From positions 1 through 64,000 of the forward strand of contig JAJZKG010000002.1 in assembly GCA_021809565.1 (NCBI GenBank): a DNA stretch of 64,000 bases. Direction: 5' to 3'. The DNA is from a bacterium (GTDB lineage Bacteria > Patescibacteria > Dojkabacteria > JAKAPS01 > JAJZLI01). Below, piece after piece: positions 19,838-29,243 of the stretch. Below the pieces are notes generated by a model. It ran no database searches and was not told the DNA's origin. It worked only from the letters and a program-made list of their open reading frames with translations. Both the position numbers and the translations under genes were made by a program. Numbering within the stretch: position 1 is the stretch's first letter; each line of letters opens with the position of its first letter.

Positions 19838-20896
19838 ATGGCATTTTCTGACCCATTTTGGAATATGTTTACCTATGATATAGGTATTGATCTAGGTACT
19901 GCAAACACGTTAGTTTGTGTTAGAAATCAAGGTGTTACTATATCAGAACCATCTGTAGTAGCTTTTAATTCTAAAACTAGAACAGTTTTAGCTGTAGGCT
20001 CTGAGGCACAAAAAATGTTAGGTAGAACTCCTGCATCTATTGTAGCTATAAGGCCTTTAAAAGATGGAGTAATCTCAGATTTTGATACAACTAAGGAAAT
20101 GATAAAATATTTTATAGAGAAAGTTCATAAAGATTCCCCTAAATTTTTTAAAATACCAAGACCAAGAGTTGTTATAGGAATACCTTCTGCTATAACTGAA
20201 GTTGAAAAAAAAGCTGTTATTGATGCTGCAATATCTGCTGGTGCCAGGAAGGTATATCTGATTGAGGAACCTATGGCTGCGGCAGTAGGGATTGATGTTC
20301 CTGTAACAGAACCTCTTGGTTCTTTGATTGTTGATATAGGTGGTGGTACTTCAGATATTGCAGTCATATCGTTAGGAGGTATAGTTGTTGATAAATCAAT
20401 AAGAGTGGCTGGAGACGAGATGACTATTGATATTGTTAATTATATTAGATCAAAGTACAATTTATTAATAGGAGAGAGGACAGCTGAAGAAATTAAGATA
20501 AAATTGGGAAATGCTTATCCTAGAAAGGATAATAAAAGTATGGAGATAAAAGGAAGAGATATATTATTAGGGCTTCCTAAGGTCATAAAGATATCTGAGG
20601 TTGAAGTTAGAGAAGCAATGTCTAATTCACTTAACATTATTATTGAAGCTATTTCTGAAGCTTTAGAAGAAACACCTCCTGAACTTATTTCAGATATTAC
20701 AAATAGTGGCATCTACCTTACTGGAGGAGGTGCTAAAATTTCTGGAATTAATAAATTATTTCTAGAAAAATTAAAAATACCAATAATAGTTGCTGAAGAT
20801 CCTTTGTCTAGTGTAGTATTAGGAGCTTCAAAAATTTTAGAAGATCTTAGTCTTCTCGAAAATATTTCTTATTCAGATTCTGAAGAATTCTTATAA
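19838..20896 (+). CDS. mreB: rod shape-determining protein MreB
   Basis: 352-residue actin homologue with intact nucleotide motifs: IGIDLGTANT near 15, EEPMAAAVG near 143, IVDIGGGTSDIAVISLGG near 165 and GIYLTGGGAKISG near 290. It forms membrane-associated filaments that guide wall elongation. First gene of mreB-mreC-mreD-PBP2-topA, with gaps of 1-9 bases, so expression is coupled. A diverged paralogue is encoded at 9294. Confidence 0.96.
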   Translation: MAFSDPFWNMFTYDIGIDLGTANTLVCVRNQGVTISEPSVVAFNSKTRTVLAVGSEAQKMLGRTPASIVAIRPLKDGVISDFDTTKEMIKYFIEKVHKDSPKFFKIPRPRVVIGIPSAITEVEKKAVIDAAISAGARKVYLIEEPMAAAVGIDVPVTEPLGSLIVDIGGGTSDIAVISLGGIVVDKSIRVAGDEMTIDIVNYIRSKYNLLIGERTAEEIKIKLGNAYPRKDNKSMEIKGRDILLGLPKVIKISEVEVREAMSNSLNIIIEAISEALEETPPELISDITNSGIYLTGGGAKISGINKLFLEKLKIPIIVAEDPLSSVVLGASKILEDLSLLENISYSDSEEFL

Positions 20897-20905
20897 ATCT
20901 AAATT

Positions 20906-21715
20906 ATGGTTAGTTTTAAAAGAAGTAAAAAGACACCCAATATATTAAGAAAAATATCTGTATTGTTAGTAATAGCAATACTTCTTATAATATTAAGTAT
21001 TAAAGTTCCAGGATTGTCTAATATTACAAGTGGTGTTTTTATACCTATTAAATCAGATATATTTTCTTTCTCATCTAATGTAGGAGGGTTTTTTTATAAT
21101 ATCAATAACATAAATAATATTGAGTCTCGTAATACTAATTTGGAGAGGAGAGTATATAACTATAAATCTGAGTTAGCGAACCTAAATATTTATAAATCTG
21201 AGAATAAGATTTTGAAAGAACAATTAAATAAAAAGTATTTTGATACTATCTATAGATATACATTATCGAAAATACTTTATTATGGACCTATCAATACATT
21301 GGGTTATATATATGTAGGAAGCGGAAGCAACCAAGGTGTAAAAGTAGGTGATGCTGTTGTATATAAAAACTTCCTTTTAGGTAAAGTAGTATATACATAT
21401 AGCAATTATTCTAAAGTCATTTTAATATCAAATGTAAATTTATCTATTCCTGTAATTGTAAATCATGTTAATGCCATACTAACAGGTAGTCTCTCTAGCT
21501 CTTTGATTCTCCAAGATGTAACTCAGCTTGACAGTGTTAAAGTTGGAGACAGTGTTATCACTTCTGGAATAGATGGAACTTTCCCTCAGAATTTAATCAC
21601 TGGGTATGTTAGTTACGTTTCAAACAATAAAAGCAGCACATTTAAGACTATAAATGTTGATAATGCAATAAATATCTACAATCTTCAATATGTATTTATA
21701 ATCAATAATAAATAA
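20906..21715 (+). CDS. mreC: rod shape-determining protein MreC
   Basis: 269 residues: basic N-terminus, one transmembrane helix at about 15-35, a coiled coil at about 70-110, then the beta-rich periplasmic domain with the family pattern GSGSNQGVKVGDAVVYKNFLLGKVV and SGIDGTFPQNLITGYV. MreC bridges MreB to the PBP2/RodA elongation synthase. It starts nine bases after mreB and is followed by mreD after one base. Confidence 0.93.
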   Translation: MVSFKRSKKTPNILRKISVLLVIAILLIILSIKVPGLSNITSGVFIPIKSDIFSFSSNVGGFFYNINNINNIESRNTNLERRVYNYKSELANLNIYKSENKILKEQLNKKYFDTIYRYTLSKILYYGPINTLGYIYVGSGSNQGVKVGDAVVYKNFLLGKVVYTYSNYSKVILISNVNLSIPVIVNHVNAILTGSLSSSLILQDVTQLDSVKVGDSVITSGIDGTFPQNLITGYVSYVSNNKSSTFKTINVDNAINIYNLQYVFIINNK

Positions 21716-21716
21716 C

Positions 21717-22217
21717 ATGAAAAGAGGTATTTATACACTAATTACAATAATATTAATGTTTTTTATCATAGGATTAAATAGAATGATAATATATCCATTT
21801 TTATTTTTTAATGTAATATATGTGTACACAATACTGTATTTTATTTTGTATCAAAAAGATCAAAATTTCATTATATATTATCTCTTTATAGTTGGAATGA
21901 TTATAGATATAGTCTTTATTAATCCTTTGGGTATTACTTCAATCTTTCTACTTACACCAATACTTATATTAGAATTGATTAAATTGTTTAAAAAAGACCC
22001 CAATTTGAGCTTTGTTTCTATTTTGATTATATCTTTTATATACAATATTTTTCTGTGGGTATACTTATATGATATTATAGTATTAGGAAGTAATGCTATA
22101 TACATTGATTTATTTCTGGTCTTTGTTATAGTTTCAAGCACTTTAGATTCTCTGGTTATATTCTTTTATAAGCTATATTCTAATAATAATAGTGGGTTAA
22201 AAATTAATATTAATTAA
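21717..22217 (+). CDS. mreD: rod shape-determining protein MreD
   Basis: 166-residue integral membrane protein with about five hydrophobic segments. Sequence similarity to MreD is low, as usual for the family, but the short loop FIVGMIIDIVFINPLGITS is typical and the position between mreC and PBP2 is diagnostic. Confidence 0.85.
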   Translation: MKRGIYTLITIILMFFIIGLNRMIIYPFLFFNVIYVYTILYFILYQKDQNFIIYYLFIVGMIIDIVFINPLGITSIFLLTPILILELIKLFKKDPNLSFVSILIISFIYNIFLWVYLYDIIVLGSNAIYIDLFLVFVIVSSTLDSLVIFFYKLYSNNNSGLKININ

Positions 22218-22224
22218 TCGAATT

Positions 22225-24084
22225 ATGGATGATTTTGAGTTAGATGATTTTAATAATCTGCCTACTGATGAAGACAAAGATAAAGTCAATAAATCTTTAT
22301 TATTAAAATTAATGGGATCCTTTATTTTTGTAATTATTCTAATTTTCATTTTTGGTGTTTTTTATATTTCAATTATTGAGCACAATAAATTCCAAAATTT
22401 AGCTTTTCAAAACAGAATTATTAAAAGTCCTATAGTTGCAAACAGAGGGATAATATTAGGTAGAAATATGACACAACTTTCTTTCAATATTCCAACATAT
22501 CAGCTCTATCTTAATATAAATAATTTAAGTAATATTCAAATAAAAAATGATATAAAAAAAATATCACCAATACTGAATATGTCTATTGAAAAGATAACAA
22601 ATATTGTTCATAATGGTCAAAAGATTAATGAGGTAGAAATACCAATATATAATGGATTATCTAGTAAAGATGAAATATTAATTAGTTCAAATTCTGCACT
22701 AAAAGCTTTTGTAATAAAAGAAGTACCTATGGTTAAATTTAAGTACAGTAATTTGTTGTCACATATAATAGGGTATACAGGTCCTGTTACAGAGCAAGAG
22801 TTGTTATCTAACTCAAATCTAACACCATACGATATAGTAGGAAGATATGGGATAGAACAATCATTCAATAAATATCTTATGGGGCAGGATGGTCTTCAAT
22901 TGAAAGAGGTAAATACTTATGGACAAATCGTCTCAAGTTATGGAGAGAAAAAACCTGTGGCTGGAGATAATGTTCAGTTAAATATTAGTAGTACTATTCA
23001 AAAAGAAATGCAATCATTATTAATACAAAGTATCAAGACGGATCCTAACCATGTTACAGGTGCTGTTGGTATTGTTGAGAATGTAAATACTGGTGGAATA
23101 TTGGCTATGGTTAGTTATCCTACTTTCAATAATAACGCATTTGAAGGTGCAGGAATAAGTAATACCGCATATAATGCATTGTTAAGTAATCCTATGGATC
23201 CACTTTTGAATAGAGCAATTTCTGAACAGCAACCAGTAGGATCTATAATGAAGACAATACTTCTTTCAGCTGCATTGCAAGATAATGTGTTGACTCCTAA
23301 TACTACCTTTACTGTGCCTGGAACATTTTTATATGATGGAACTTTATTTCAAAATTATGCAAAAATAAATTGGGGAACAGCTAATATTGCTAAATGTTTA
23401 CAATTTTCAATAAATGTTTTTGCTTTTAAAGCTTCAATCAAACTAGGGATCCAAAGGTTTGTGAAGTTTGAGAAATTGTTTGGTCTTGGTAAGGCCACTG
23501 GTATACAATTACCAGGAGAATTATCTGGTATAATTGCTGATCCTAAAACTAAGTTGGCAATTACTGGACAACCATGGTATCCTGGTGATTTACTGAACTC
23601 AGCAATAGGTCAGGGTTATACAGAGGTTACTCCTATACAAGTTGTAAGCTGGATAAGTGCTATTGCCAATGGTGGTACACTATATAAACCAAGGATTGTG
23701 AAAGCCATATATAACCAACAAGGGCAAGTTATTAAAAATTATGCTCCACAGGTTGTAAGAAAAGGGTTTGTCTCTACTAATAATTTAAATGTAATAAAAT
23801 ATGGTATGGAACAAGCTGTACAAAATGGGATAGATATAGCTGCAAAGAGTGTGATAGCTGATAATGCAGGTAAGAGTGGTACAGCTCAATTTGGAAATGA
23901 AACTTTAAGTAATACTTCTGATAGATATAGTCACTCTCATTCATGGATGACATCTTTTGCTCCATATAAAAATCCTCAAATAGCAGTTGTTGTGTTTGAA
24001 GAAAATGGAGGACTAAGTACTTATGCTGCAGAGGTTGTAAAAAATTTCATGAATTGGTATTTTGGTGTATATTTAAAAAAATAA
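22225..24084 (+). CDS. mrdA: penicillin-binding protein 2 (elongation transpeptidase)
   Basis: 619 residues: cytoplasmic acidic tail, transmembrane helix at about 30-52, a dimerisation/pedestal domain, then the transpeptidase. Catalytic motifs are SIMK (after EQQPVG, about 338), SIN (QFSINVF, about 395) and KSG (NAGKSGTAQ, about 550), so the enzyme should be active and beta-lactam sensitive. It cross-links peptidoglycan with MreBCD. A RodA glycosyltransferase is not in this window. Confidence 0.93.
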   Translation: MDDFELDDFNNLPTDEDKDKVNKSLLLKLMGSFIFVIILIFIFGVFYISIIEHNKFQNLAFQNRIIKSPIVANRGIILGRNMTQLSFNIPTYQLYLNINNLSNIQIKNDIKKISPILNMSIEKITNIVHNGQKINEVEIPIYNGLSSKDEILISSNSALKAFVIKEVPMVKFKYSNLLSHIIGYTGPVTEQELLSNSNLTPYDIVGRYGIEQSFNKYLMGQDGLQLKEVNTYGQIVSSYGEKKPVAGDNVQLNISSTIQKEMQSLLIQSIKTDPNHVTGAVGIVENVNTGGILAMVSYPTFNNNAFEGAGISNTAYNALLSNPMDPLLNRAISEQQPVGSIMKTILLSAALQDNVLTPNTTFTVPGTFLYDGTLFQNYAKINWGTANIAKCLQFSINVFAFKASIKLGIQRFVKFEKLFGLGKATGIQLPGELSGIIADPKTKLAITGQPWYPGDLLNSAIGQGYTEVTPIQVVSWISAIANGGTLYKPRIVKAIYNQQGQVIKNYAPQVVRKGFVSTNNLNVIKYGMEQAVQNGIDIAAKSVIADNAGKSGTAQFGNETLSNTSDRYSHSHSWMTSFAPYKNPQIAVVVFEENGGLSTYAAEVVKNFMNWYFGVYLKK

Positions 24085-24093
24085 AAATAAACA

Positions 24094-26241
24094 ATGTCTA
24101 AAAAATTAATAATTGTTGAATCTCCAACAAAAGCAAAAACAATATCTAAATTCCTGTCAAAAGATTATTCTATAATCGCAACTAAAGGGCATGTAGAAGA
24201 CCTTCCAAAAAGTAAGTTTGGGATAGATGTGGATGATAACTTCAAGCCTGATTATGTTATTCTTAAAGACAAAGGTAATTTATTGAAGGAGATAAAAAAA
24301 GAAGCAAAGGTTGCAGATACTATATATATAGCGACAGATCCTGATAGAGAAGGGGAAGCTATAGGATGGCATGTTCTGAACTCACTGGCACTAAAAAAAC
24401 CTGATTTGGTTAAAAGAATTGCATTCCATGAAATAACACAAAGTGCGTTAGAAGATGCTATTAATCACCCTACAGTTTTAAATATGAATCTTGTAGATGC
24501 TCAACAGGCACGTAGAGTACTTGATAGGATTGTTGGATATAAATTATCTCCACTTCTATGGTCAAAGATAAGGTATGGTCTTTCAGCAGGGAGAGTTCAG
24601 TCAGTAGCACTAAAAATTATTGTTGATAGAGAAGAAGAAAGAAATAACTTTGTATCACAGGAGTACTGGAATGTAGTAGGAGTTTTTTTGATTAATGGTA
24701 CAGAATATATTTTTGACCTTATAAAAATTAATAAGAATAATTTTGAAATCAAAAATAAAGAAGAATCAGATAAGATTGGTAAAGATATAAAATCAGGGAC
24801 TGCAGAGATGGAGTCTATACAAAAGACAGAAACAAAAAAATACCCAATTCCTCCATATACCACATCCACACTACAGCAAGATGCGAATAGGAAATTAGGG
24901 TTCTCATCGAAAAAAACTATGTCCATAGCTCAAAAGTTATATGAAGGTGTATCTCTAGGGGCTGATAATGTTGGGCTTATTACATATATGAGAACTGATT
25001 CAGTATCTATGGCTGAGGTAGCCGTAGACAATATTAGAGGATATATTAATAAAAATTATGAAAAAGCTTATCTTCCAGATAGAAAAAATATATATAAAAC
25101 AAAAAGTAAGCTTGCTCAAGAAGCGCATGAAGCTATAAGGCCAGCTTATATAGACAAAACTCCAGAGTCAATACAAAAATATGTAGATAAGGATTTTTAT
25201 AGATTATATAAGTTAATTTGGGAAAGAGCATTATCTAGTCAAATGACTCCTGCATTATATGAAAATAAAAAAGTACTAATTAATGTTAAGGGAGATAAAA
25301 ATACATATACATTTGCGTTGAATATTTCTAATAATGTTTTTAAGGGTTATCAGGTTTTCAATAAAAAAGAAGAGAGTAAAGACTCAAAAAATCCAGAATT
25401 TGTTATAGATGATAAAAAAGATGTAAAAAGTCTAGAAATGAAGAAGACAACTTCGGATCAGCATTTTACAGAACCTCCTCCAAGATATAATGATGCATCA
25501 CTAGTTAAAATATTAGAATCATGCGGGGTAGGTAGACCCTCTACGTATTCTTCTATCATATCAACTCTAATCTCCAGAGGTTACATTGAAAGAAAGGAAA
25601 AATATTTTATACCTACAGATGTAGGTGTAGTAGTAAGTAATTTCTTGTCAAAATATTTTACTGATATAGTAGATACTAATTTTACTGCTGATATAGAAAA
25701 TAAACTTGATGATATAGCAAATGGAAAATCGGAATGGACTAAAATAGTATCAAATTTTTATACCCCTTTTAATAAAAAGATAGAAAATAGTCAAGAAGGG
25801 ATAGAAAAGAAAGATATAACAAATCTTGGAGAATCAACAGAAGTTTGTCCAGAATGTGGATCACCAATGTATATTAAATTAGGTAAATATGGCAAATTTT
25901 TAAGTTGTAGTAGATTTCCAGAATGCAAAGGTATGAGATCCTTAGAGACTGATAAAGAAGAGAAATTAGCTGGAGAAAATTGCCCTCAGTGTGGATCAGA
26001 ATTGGTCATGAAGAAAGGTAGGTTTGGAAATTTTATAGCATGTAGTAATTATCCAACTTGTCGATATACTAAATCTTTAAATGAAAATAAGAAAAAGGTT
26101 CTTGATATCAAATGCCCAGATTGTAAAACTGGTAATATAGTAGAACTTAAAAATAGAAGAGGTAAGACATTTTATGGTTGTTCAAACTATCCTAAATGTA
26201 AATTCATAGCAAATAAACTTGAAGACATAGAGAGTAAGTAA
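24094..26241 (+). CDS. topA: DNA topoisomerase I
   Basis: 715 residues, type IA. The TOPRIM domain starts at KKLIIVESPTKAKTISKFL, with DPDREGEAIGWH near 90. The catalytic tyrosine lies in GLITYMRTDSVS near 297. Three C-terminal four-cysteine zinc ribbons begin near 587, 630 and 674 (CPECGSPM, CPQCGSEL, CPDCKTG). It relaxes negative supercoils behind RNA polymerase. It is nine bases behind PBP2 and is probably the last gene of the mre unit. Confidence 0.95.
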   Translation: MSKKLIIVESPTKAKTISKFLSKDYSIIATKGHVEDLPKSKFGIDVDDNFKPDYVILKDKGNLLKEIKKEAKVADTIYIATDPDREGEAIGWHVLNSLALKKPDLVKRIAFHEITQSALEDAINHPTVLNMNLVDAQQARRVLDRIVGYKLSPLLWSKIRYGLSAGRVQSVALKIIVDREEERNNFVSQEYWNVVGVFLINGTEYIFDLIKINKNNFEIKNKEESDKIGKDIKSGTAEMESIQKTETKKYPIPPYTTSTLQQDANRKLGFSSKKTMSIAQKLYEGVSLGADNVGLITYMRTDSVSMAEVAVDNIRGYINKNYEKAYLPDRKNIYKTKSKLAQEAHEAIRPAYIDKTPESIQKYVDKDFYRLYKLIWERALSSQMTPALYENKKVLINVKGDKNTYTFALNISNNVFKGYQVFNKKEESKDSKNPEFVIDDKKDVKSLEMKKTTSDQHFTEPPPRYNDASLVKILESCGVGRPSTYSSIISTLISRGYIERKEKYFIPTDVGVVVSNFLSKYFTDIVDTNFTADIENKLDDIANGKSEWTKIVSNFYTPFNKKIENSQEGIEKKDITNLGESTEVCPECGSPMYIKLGKYGKFLSCSRFPECKGMRSLETDKEEKLAGENCPQCGSELVMKKGRFGNFIACSNYPTCRYTKSLNENKKKVLDIKCPDCKTGNIVELKNRRGKTFYGCSNYPKCKFIANKLEDIESK

Positions 26242-26252
26242 AACTTATATTT

Positions 26253-28835
26253 TTAGCGAGGGATGTCTCTAATTCTAGCACCCCTAGATTCCATTTCTTG
26301 GAAGTACATTTCAGGATTTGTACATACTGGAACTATACGAGAGCCATTTCTCTTGTATACAATAAGTCCTTTCTTCTTCAATATATTTAGAACGGCATCT
26401 GATATTGGTTTTAATTTCCTATTCTCCCCTATAAATGAAGCGTTTAATGTAGTTTGATTAATAACGAAGTCATTTTCTCGCACTTCATCCATTTCTTGTT
26501 TTCTTTCTACACCCCTAGCTTCCATTTCTTGGAAATACATTTCAGGATTTGTACATACTGGGACTATGTGAACGCCATTTCTCTTGTATACAATAAGTCC
26601 TTTCTTCTTCAATATATTTAGAACGGCATCTGATATTGGTTTTAATTTCGTACTAGTCCCAATAAATATAGTTCTTAATTTATTATCATTAATAACAAAG
26701 TCATTTTCTTGTATTTCATCCATTTCTTGCTTTCTTCTAGCACCTCTAGATTCCATTTCTTGGATGTATCTTTCAGGATTTGTACATACTGGAACTATGT
26801 TACTACCATTTCTTTTGTATATGATAATCCCTTTATATTTCAATATGTCTAAAACCTCATCCGATATTGGTTTTAATCTCGCACCTCCAATAAATATAGT
26901 ACTTAATTTATTATCGTTAATAACGAAGTCATTTTCTTGTACTTCACCCATTTCTCGTTTTTTTTCTACACCTCTAGATTCCATTTCTTGGAAATACATT
27001 TCAGGACTTGTACATACTGGAACTATCTTACTACCCTTTCTCTTGTATACAATAAGTCCTTTTTTCTTCAATATATTTAGAACTGCATCTGACATCGGTT
27101 TTAATTTCGTACTATCCCCAATAAATATAGTTCTTAATTTATTATAGTTAATAACGAAGTCATTTTCTTGTACTTCATCCATTTCTCGTTTTTTTTCTAC
27201 ACCTCTAGATTCCATTTCTTGGATGTATCTTTCAGGACTTGTACATACTGGAACCATATGAGTACCGCTCATTCTATATATGATAATACCTTCTTTTTTT
27301 AATATATCTACAACCTCATCTGATAGTGGTTTTAATTTATGATGATGATCTCCAATAAATGTAGCATTTAATGTAGTTTGATTAATAACAAAGTCATTTT
27401 CTTGTACGTCATCTATCTCTCTGGTATTTTGTAATTCTTCTATATTTCTTGTTTGGATATTTTCTAACAATTTGGCAAGTTTTATTTCTGCAATGTCAGA
27501 TATTTTTCTTAATGGTCCCATATATAGTGTTCCGGAAGGTAGTTGATATACATCTTTAAAAAATTGTGCAAAGTTTCTAGACCACCCAAATTGATCTGTC
27601 TGATAGAGGAAGTCTATAACAATTCCATATGCTTTGTGGGGATTTCTTCTTGCGAGTCTTCCAGTATATTGAGTATATCTTAGTGTGGAGTCAGTAGGGG
27701 ATGCCCATACCATTATCTCTGTTGCTGGAGCATCAAATCCTTCCGAAGCTACATATGGGGAGATTAGGACTTGGACAGATCTTGGATCTTCTCTTGATAG
27801 GTTGTATCTCTCTATAGAATCAGTTGTTGCTATGCCTAGTCCATCATATTGTTCTTTTAAGTTTTTAGCTGACTGTTGGTTCACTGCTATACCCACAGTT
27901 ACCCCTTTTTCTTTAAGTAATAGCGCTATTTTTTCTGCTTCTGTTACAAAGTTTACTGAAATAACAGTTTTGTATCCATCACTTAAGATTGGAATTAAAG
28001 TATCCACTATATACTCTTGCAACTCAGGGTGTTTCCTTATCAGTCTCTCGAGTCTTTTGAAATCTATCTTTCCACTAGGTAGGGTAGGTATATTTTCTAT
28101 TAATTCTTTGGTATCAATTTGCCTGGCATATAATGGAGGAAGTAGCTCTAATTCCTGTGCTTCAGGAAGAGATAGTGTTTCTATAATGGTAAATCCATAG
28201 GATTCTGGTATTTTCATCTGTCCTGTATGTCTATAAGGTGTTGCAGTAAATCCTACGACCCTCTTAAACTTTTTTATTGCTTCATATCGTTGTTGGGTTC
28301 CAATGTTATGTACCTCATCGACTATTACAAGATCGTAATCATCAGTGTGTAGTTTCTTTTTCTGAATTCCCTGTATTGTAGTCACTTCAACTTGAGATGA
28401 TGATCCTATTTTTCCTATACTATAGCCTTCTAGTTCATCTTCTTCAGAAAGTTCTACATTATTTTCTTGATTATCATCATTTTCTGATTCGATATATCCT
28501 TTTAAAGCTCCTGTAGTTTGTTCTACCAATATAGATTTAGTTCCCGCAATAACGAGTATTCTACTTTGAGGATTAAAAAGTAATTCATCTTGTATAACCT
28601 TATGTATTATTCTTCCTTTACCTATACCTGTTGCCATGGCTACAAGAGGGTATTTATCTCCTTGTTTAATAGTTTCTAACATTATGTGAATCTTTAAAGC
28701 AGTATCTTCTTGCATTTTATCTAGATACTCTTGTTGTTCTGGGGTGAGTACACCATCACCTTCAGATCCTGTTAGACCAGGTAGTACTTCAGGCGTTATT
28801 GATGTTTTATTAGTTTCTGTATCCAATAATTGCAT
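26253..28835 (-). CDS. SF2 DEAD/DEAH-type helicase with five C-terminal tandem repeats
   Basis: 860 residues. Helicase core in the N-terminal half: Walker A-like MATGIGKGR near 68, DEVH box (VIVDEVHN) near 170, FTATPYRHTG near 193, SEGFDAPA and motif VI QYTGRLARRNP near 380. From about 475 to the end are five repeats of 76-78 residues with the consensus ENDFVIN..KL..IFIG...LKPISDAVLNILKKKGLIVYKRNGS.IVPVC. No nuclease or protease domain is seen. The start at 28835 is chosen because a promoter lies just upstream; longer versions run into it. A DNA/RNA defence or repair role is inference; the repeat function is unknown. It is divergent from brnTA. Confidence 0.85.
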   Translation of the reverse strand: MQLLDTETNKTSITPEVLPGLTGSEGDGVLTPEQQEYLDKMQEDTALKIHIMLETIKQGDKYPLVAMATGIGKGRIIHKVIQDELLFNPQSRILVIAGTKSILVEQTTGALKGYIESENDDNQENNVELSEEDELEGYSIGKIGSSSQVEVTTIQGIQKKKLHTDDYDLVIVDEVHNIGTQQRYEAIKKFKRVVGFTATPYRHTGQMKIPESYGFTIIETLSLPEAQELELLPPLYARQIDTKELIENIPTLPSGKIDFKRLERLIRKHPELQEYIVDTLIPILSDGYKTVISVNFVTEAEKIALLLKEKGVTVGIAVNQQSAKNLKEQYDGLGIATTDSIERYNLSREDPRSVQVLISPYVASEGFDAPATEIMVWASPTDSTLRYTQYTGRLARRNPHKAYGIVIDFLYQTDQFGWSRNFAQFFKDVYQLPSGTLYMGPLRKISDIAEIKLAKLLENIQTRNIEELQNTREIDDVQENDFVINQTTLNATFIGDHHHKLKPLSDEVVDILKKEGIIIYRMSGTHMVPVCTSPERYIQEMESRGVEKKREMDEVQENDFVINYNKLRTIFIGDSTKLKPMSDAVLNILKKKGLIVYKRKGSKIVPVCTSPEMYFQEMESRGVEKKREMGEVQENDFVINDNKLSTIFIGGARLKPISDEVLDILKYKGIIIYKRNGSNIVPVCTNPERYIQEMESRGARRKQEMDEIQENDFVINDNKLRTIFIGTSTKLKPISDAVLNILKKKGLIVYKRNGVHIVPVCTNPEMYFQEMEARGVERKQEMDEVRENDFVINQTTLNASFIGENRKLKPISDAVLNILKKKGLIVYKRNGSRIVPVCTNPEMYFQEMESRGARIRDIPR
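26262..27415 (-). repeat. five tandem repeats of about 230 bp inside the helicase gene
   Basis: The ENDFVIN codons recur near 26461, 26692, 26922, 27151 and 27386, a period of 229-235 bp. Long stretches are identical at DNA level, for example AATATATTTAGAACGGCATC in the last two units. By protein sequence units 1 and 3 are alike (ERYIQEMES), as are 2, 4 and 5 (EMYFQEME). Unit 5 begins like unit 1 (NQTTLNA) and continues like unit 4, so it looks recombinant. Confidence 0.9.
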
Positions 28836-28843
28836 AACACACA

Positions 28844-28872
28844 ATTGTAACACAGCCTATAATATTTGTCAA
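28844..28872 (-). promoter_or_regulatory. promoter of the repeat helicase
   Basis: Minus strand TTGACA (28872-28867), 17-bp spacer, TACAAT (28849-28844). Start expected near 28837, giving a leader of at most two or three bases before the ATG at 28835. Confidence 0.75.
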
Positions 28873-28936
28873 AATGTATTTAATATATGCAGGTTCAGTA
28901 GGTAATAATGATACCTTGGTCGCGATATACTGTTAC

Positions 28937-28965
28937 TTGACAAATGTATTACATTGTAATACAAT
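28937..28965 (+). promoter_or_regulatory. promoter of brnTA, leaderless
   Basis: TTGACA (28937-28942), 17-bp spacer, TACAAT (28960-28965). The expected start falls on the ATG at 28971, and a palindrome fills the spacer. Confidence 0.8.
28945..28963. promoter_or_regulatory. 19-bp palindromic operator in the brnTA promoter
   Basis: TGTATTACATTGTAATACA is a perfect palindrome with 9-bp arms and one central base, lying between -35 and -10 and touching the -10. This is the expected position of an operator for autorepression by the antitoxin or the toxin-antitoxin complex. Confidence 0.7.
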
Positions 28966-28970
28966 ATAGT

Positions 28971-29225
28971 ATGTCAAAGATATCATTATTGAAACTTATT
29001 TGGGATGATTGGAATACAGAACATATTAAAAAACATAGTCTTTCTAGGGAAGAAGTTGAGGAAGCAATACAAAATATAAATGCACATAGGAAAGGTAATA
29101 ATGGAAGGATACTTTTGATAGGGAGGAGTGGAACAAGGATATTGTCAATTGTATTAGGACAAAAGATGGAACAAAAATATTATGTTATTACTGCAAGGGA
29201 TGCAAATAAAAAAGAAAGAATCTAG
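28971..29225 (+). CDS. brnT: BrnT-family ribonuclease toxin
   Basis: 84 residues. The family pattern (DUF497) is clear: LIWDDWNTEHIKKHSLSREEVEEAI near the N-terminus, then RILLIGRSGTRILSIVLG and the C-terminal YYVITARDANKKERI. BrnT is an RNase toxin neutralised by BrnA. The start at 28971 fits the family and the promoter; the upstream ATG at 28944 lies inside the promoter. The antitoxin gene follows after 18 bases, toxin first as usual for brnTA. It is divergent from the repeat helicase. Confidence 0.9.
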   Translation: MSKISLLKLIWDDWNTEHIKKHSLSREEVEEAIQNINAHRKGNNGRILLIGRSGTRILSIVLGQKMEQKYYVITARDANKKERI

Positions 29226-29243
29226 ATTCAAGGAGGTTATTAT

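Noticed and set aside
26253..27415. CRISPR array or other interspersed short repeats
   Set aside because: The repeats are about 230-bp coding units without short spacers and keep one reading frame. No CRISPR array or cas gene was seen in the window.
26263..28200. Plus-strand reading frames opposite the repeat helicase
   Set aside because: They mirror the tandem repeats of the minus-strand gene and have no family resemblance.
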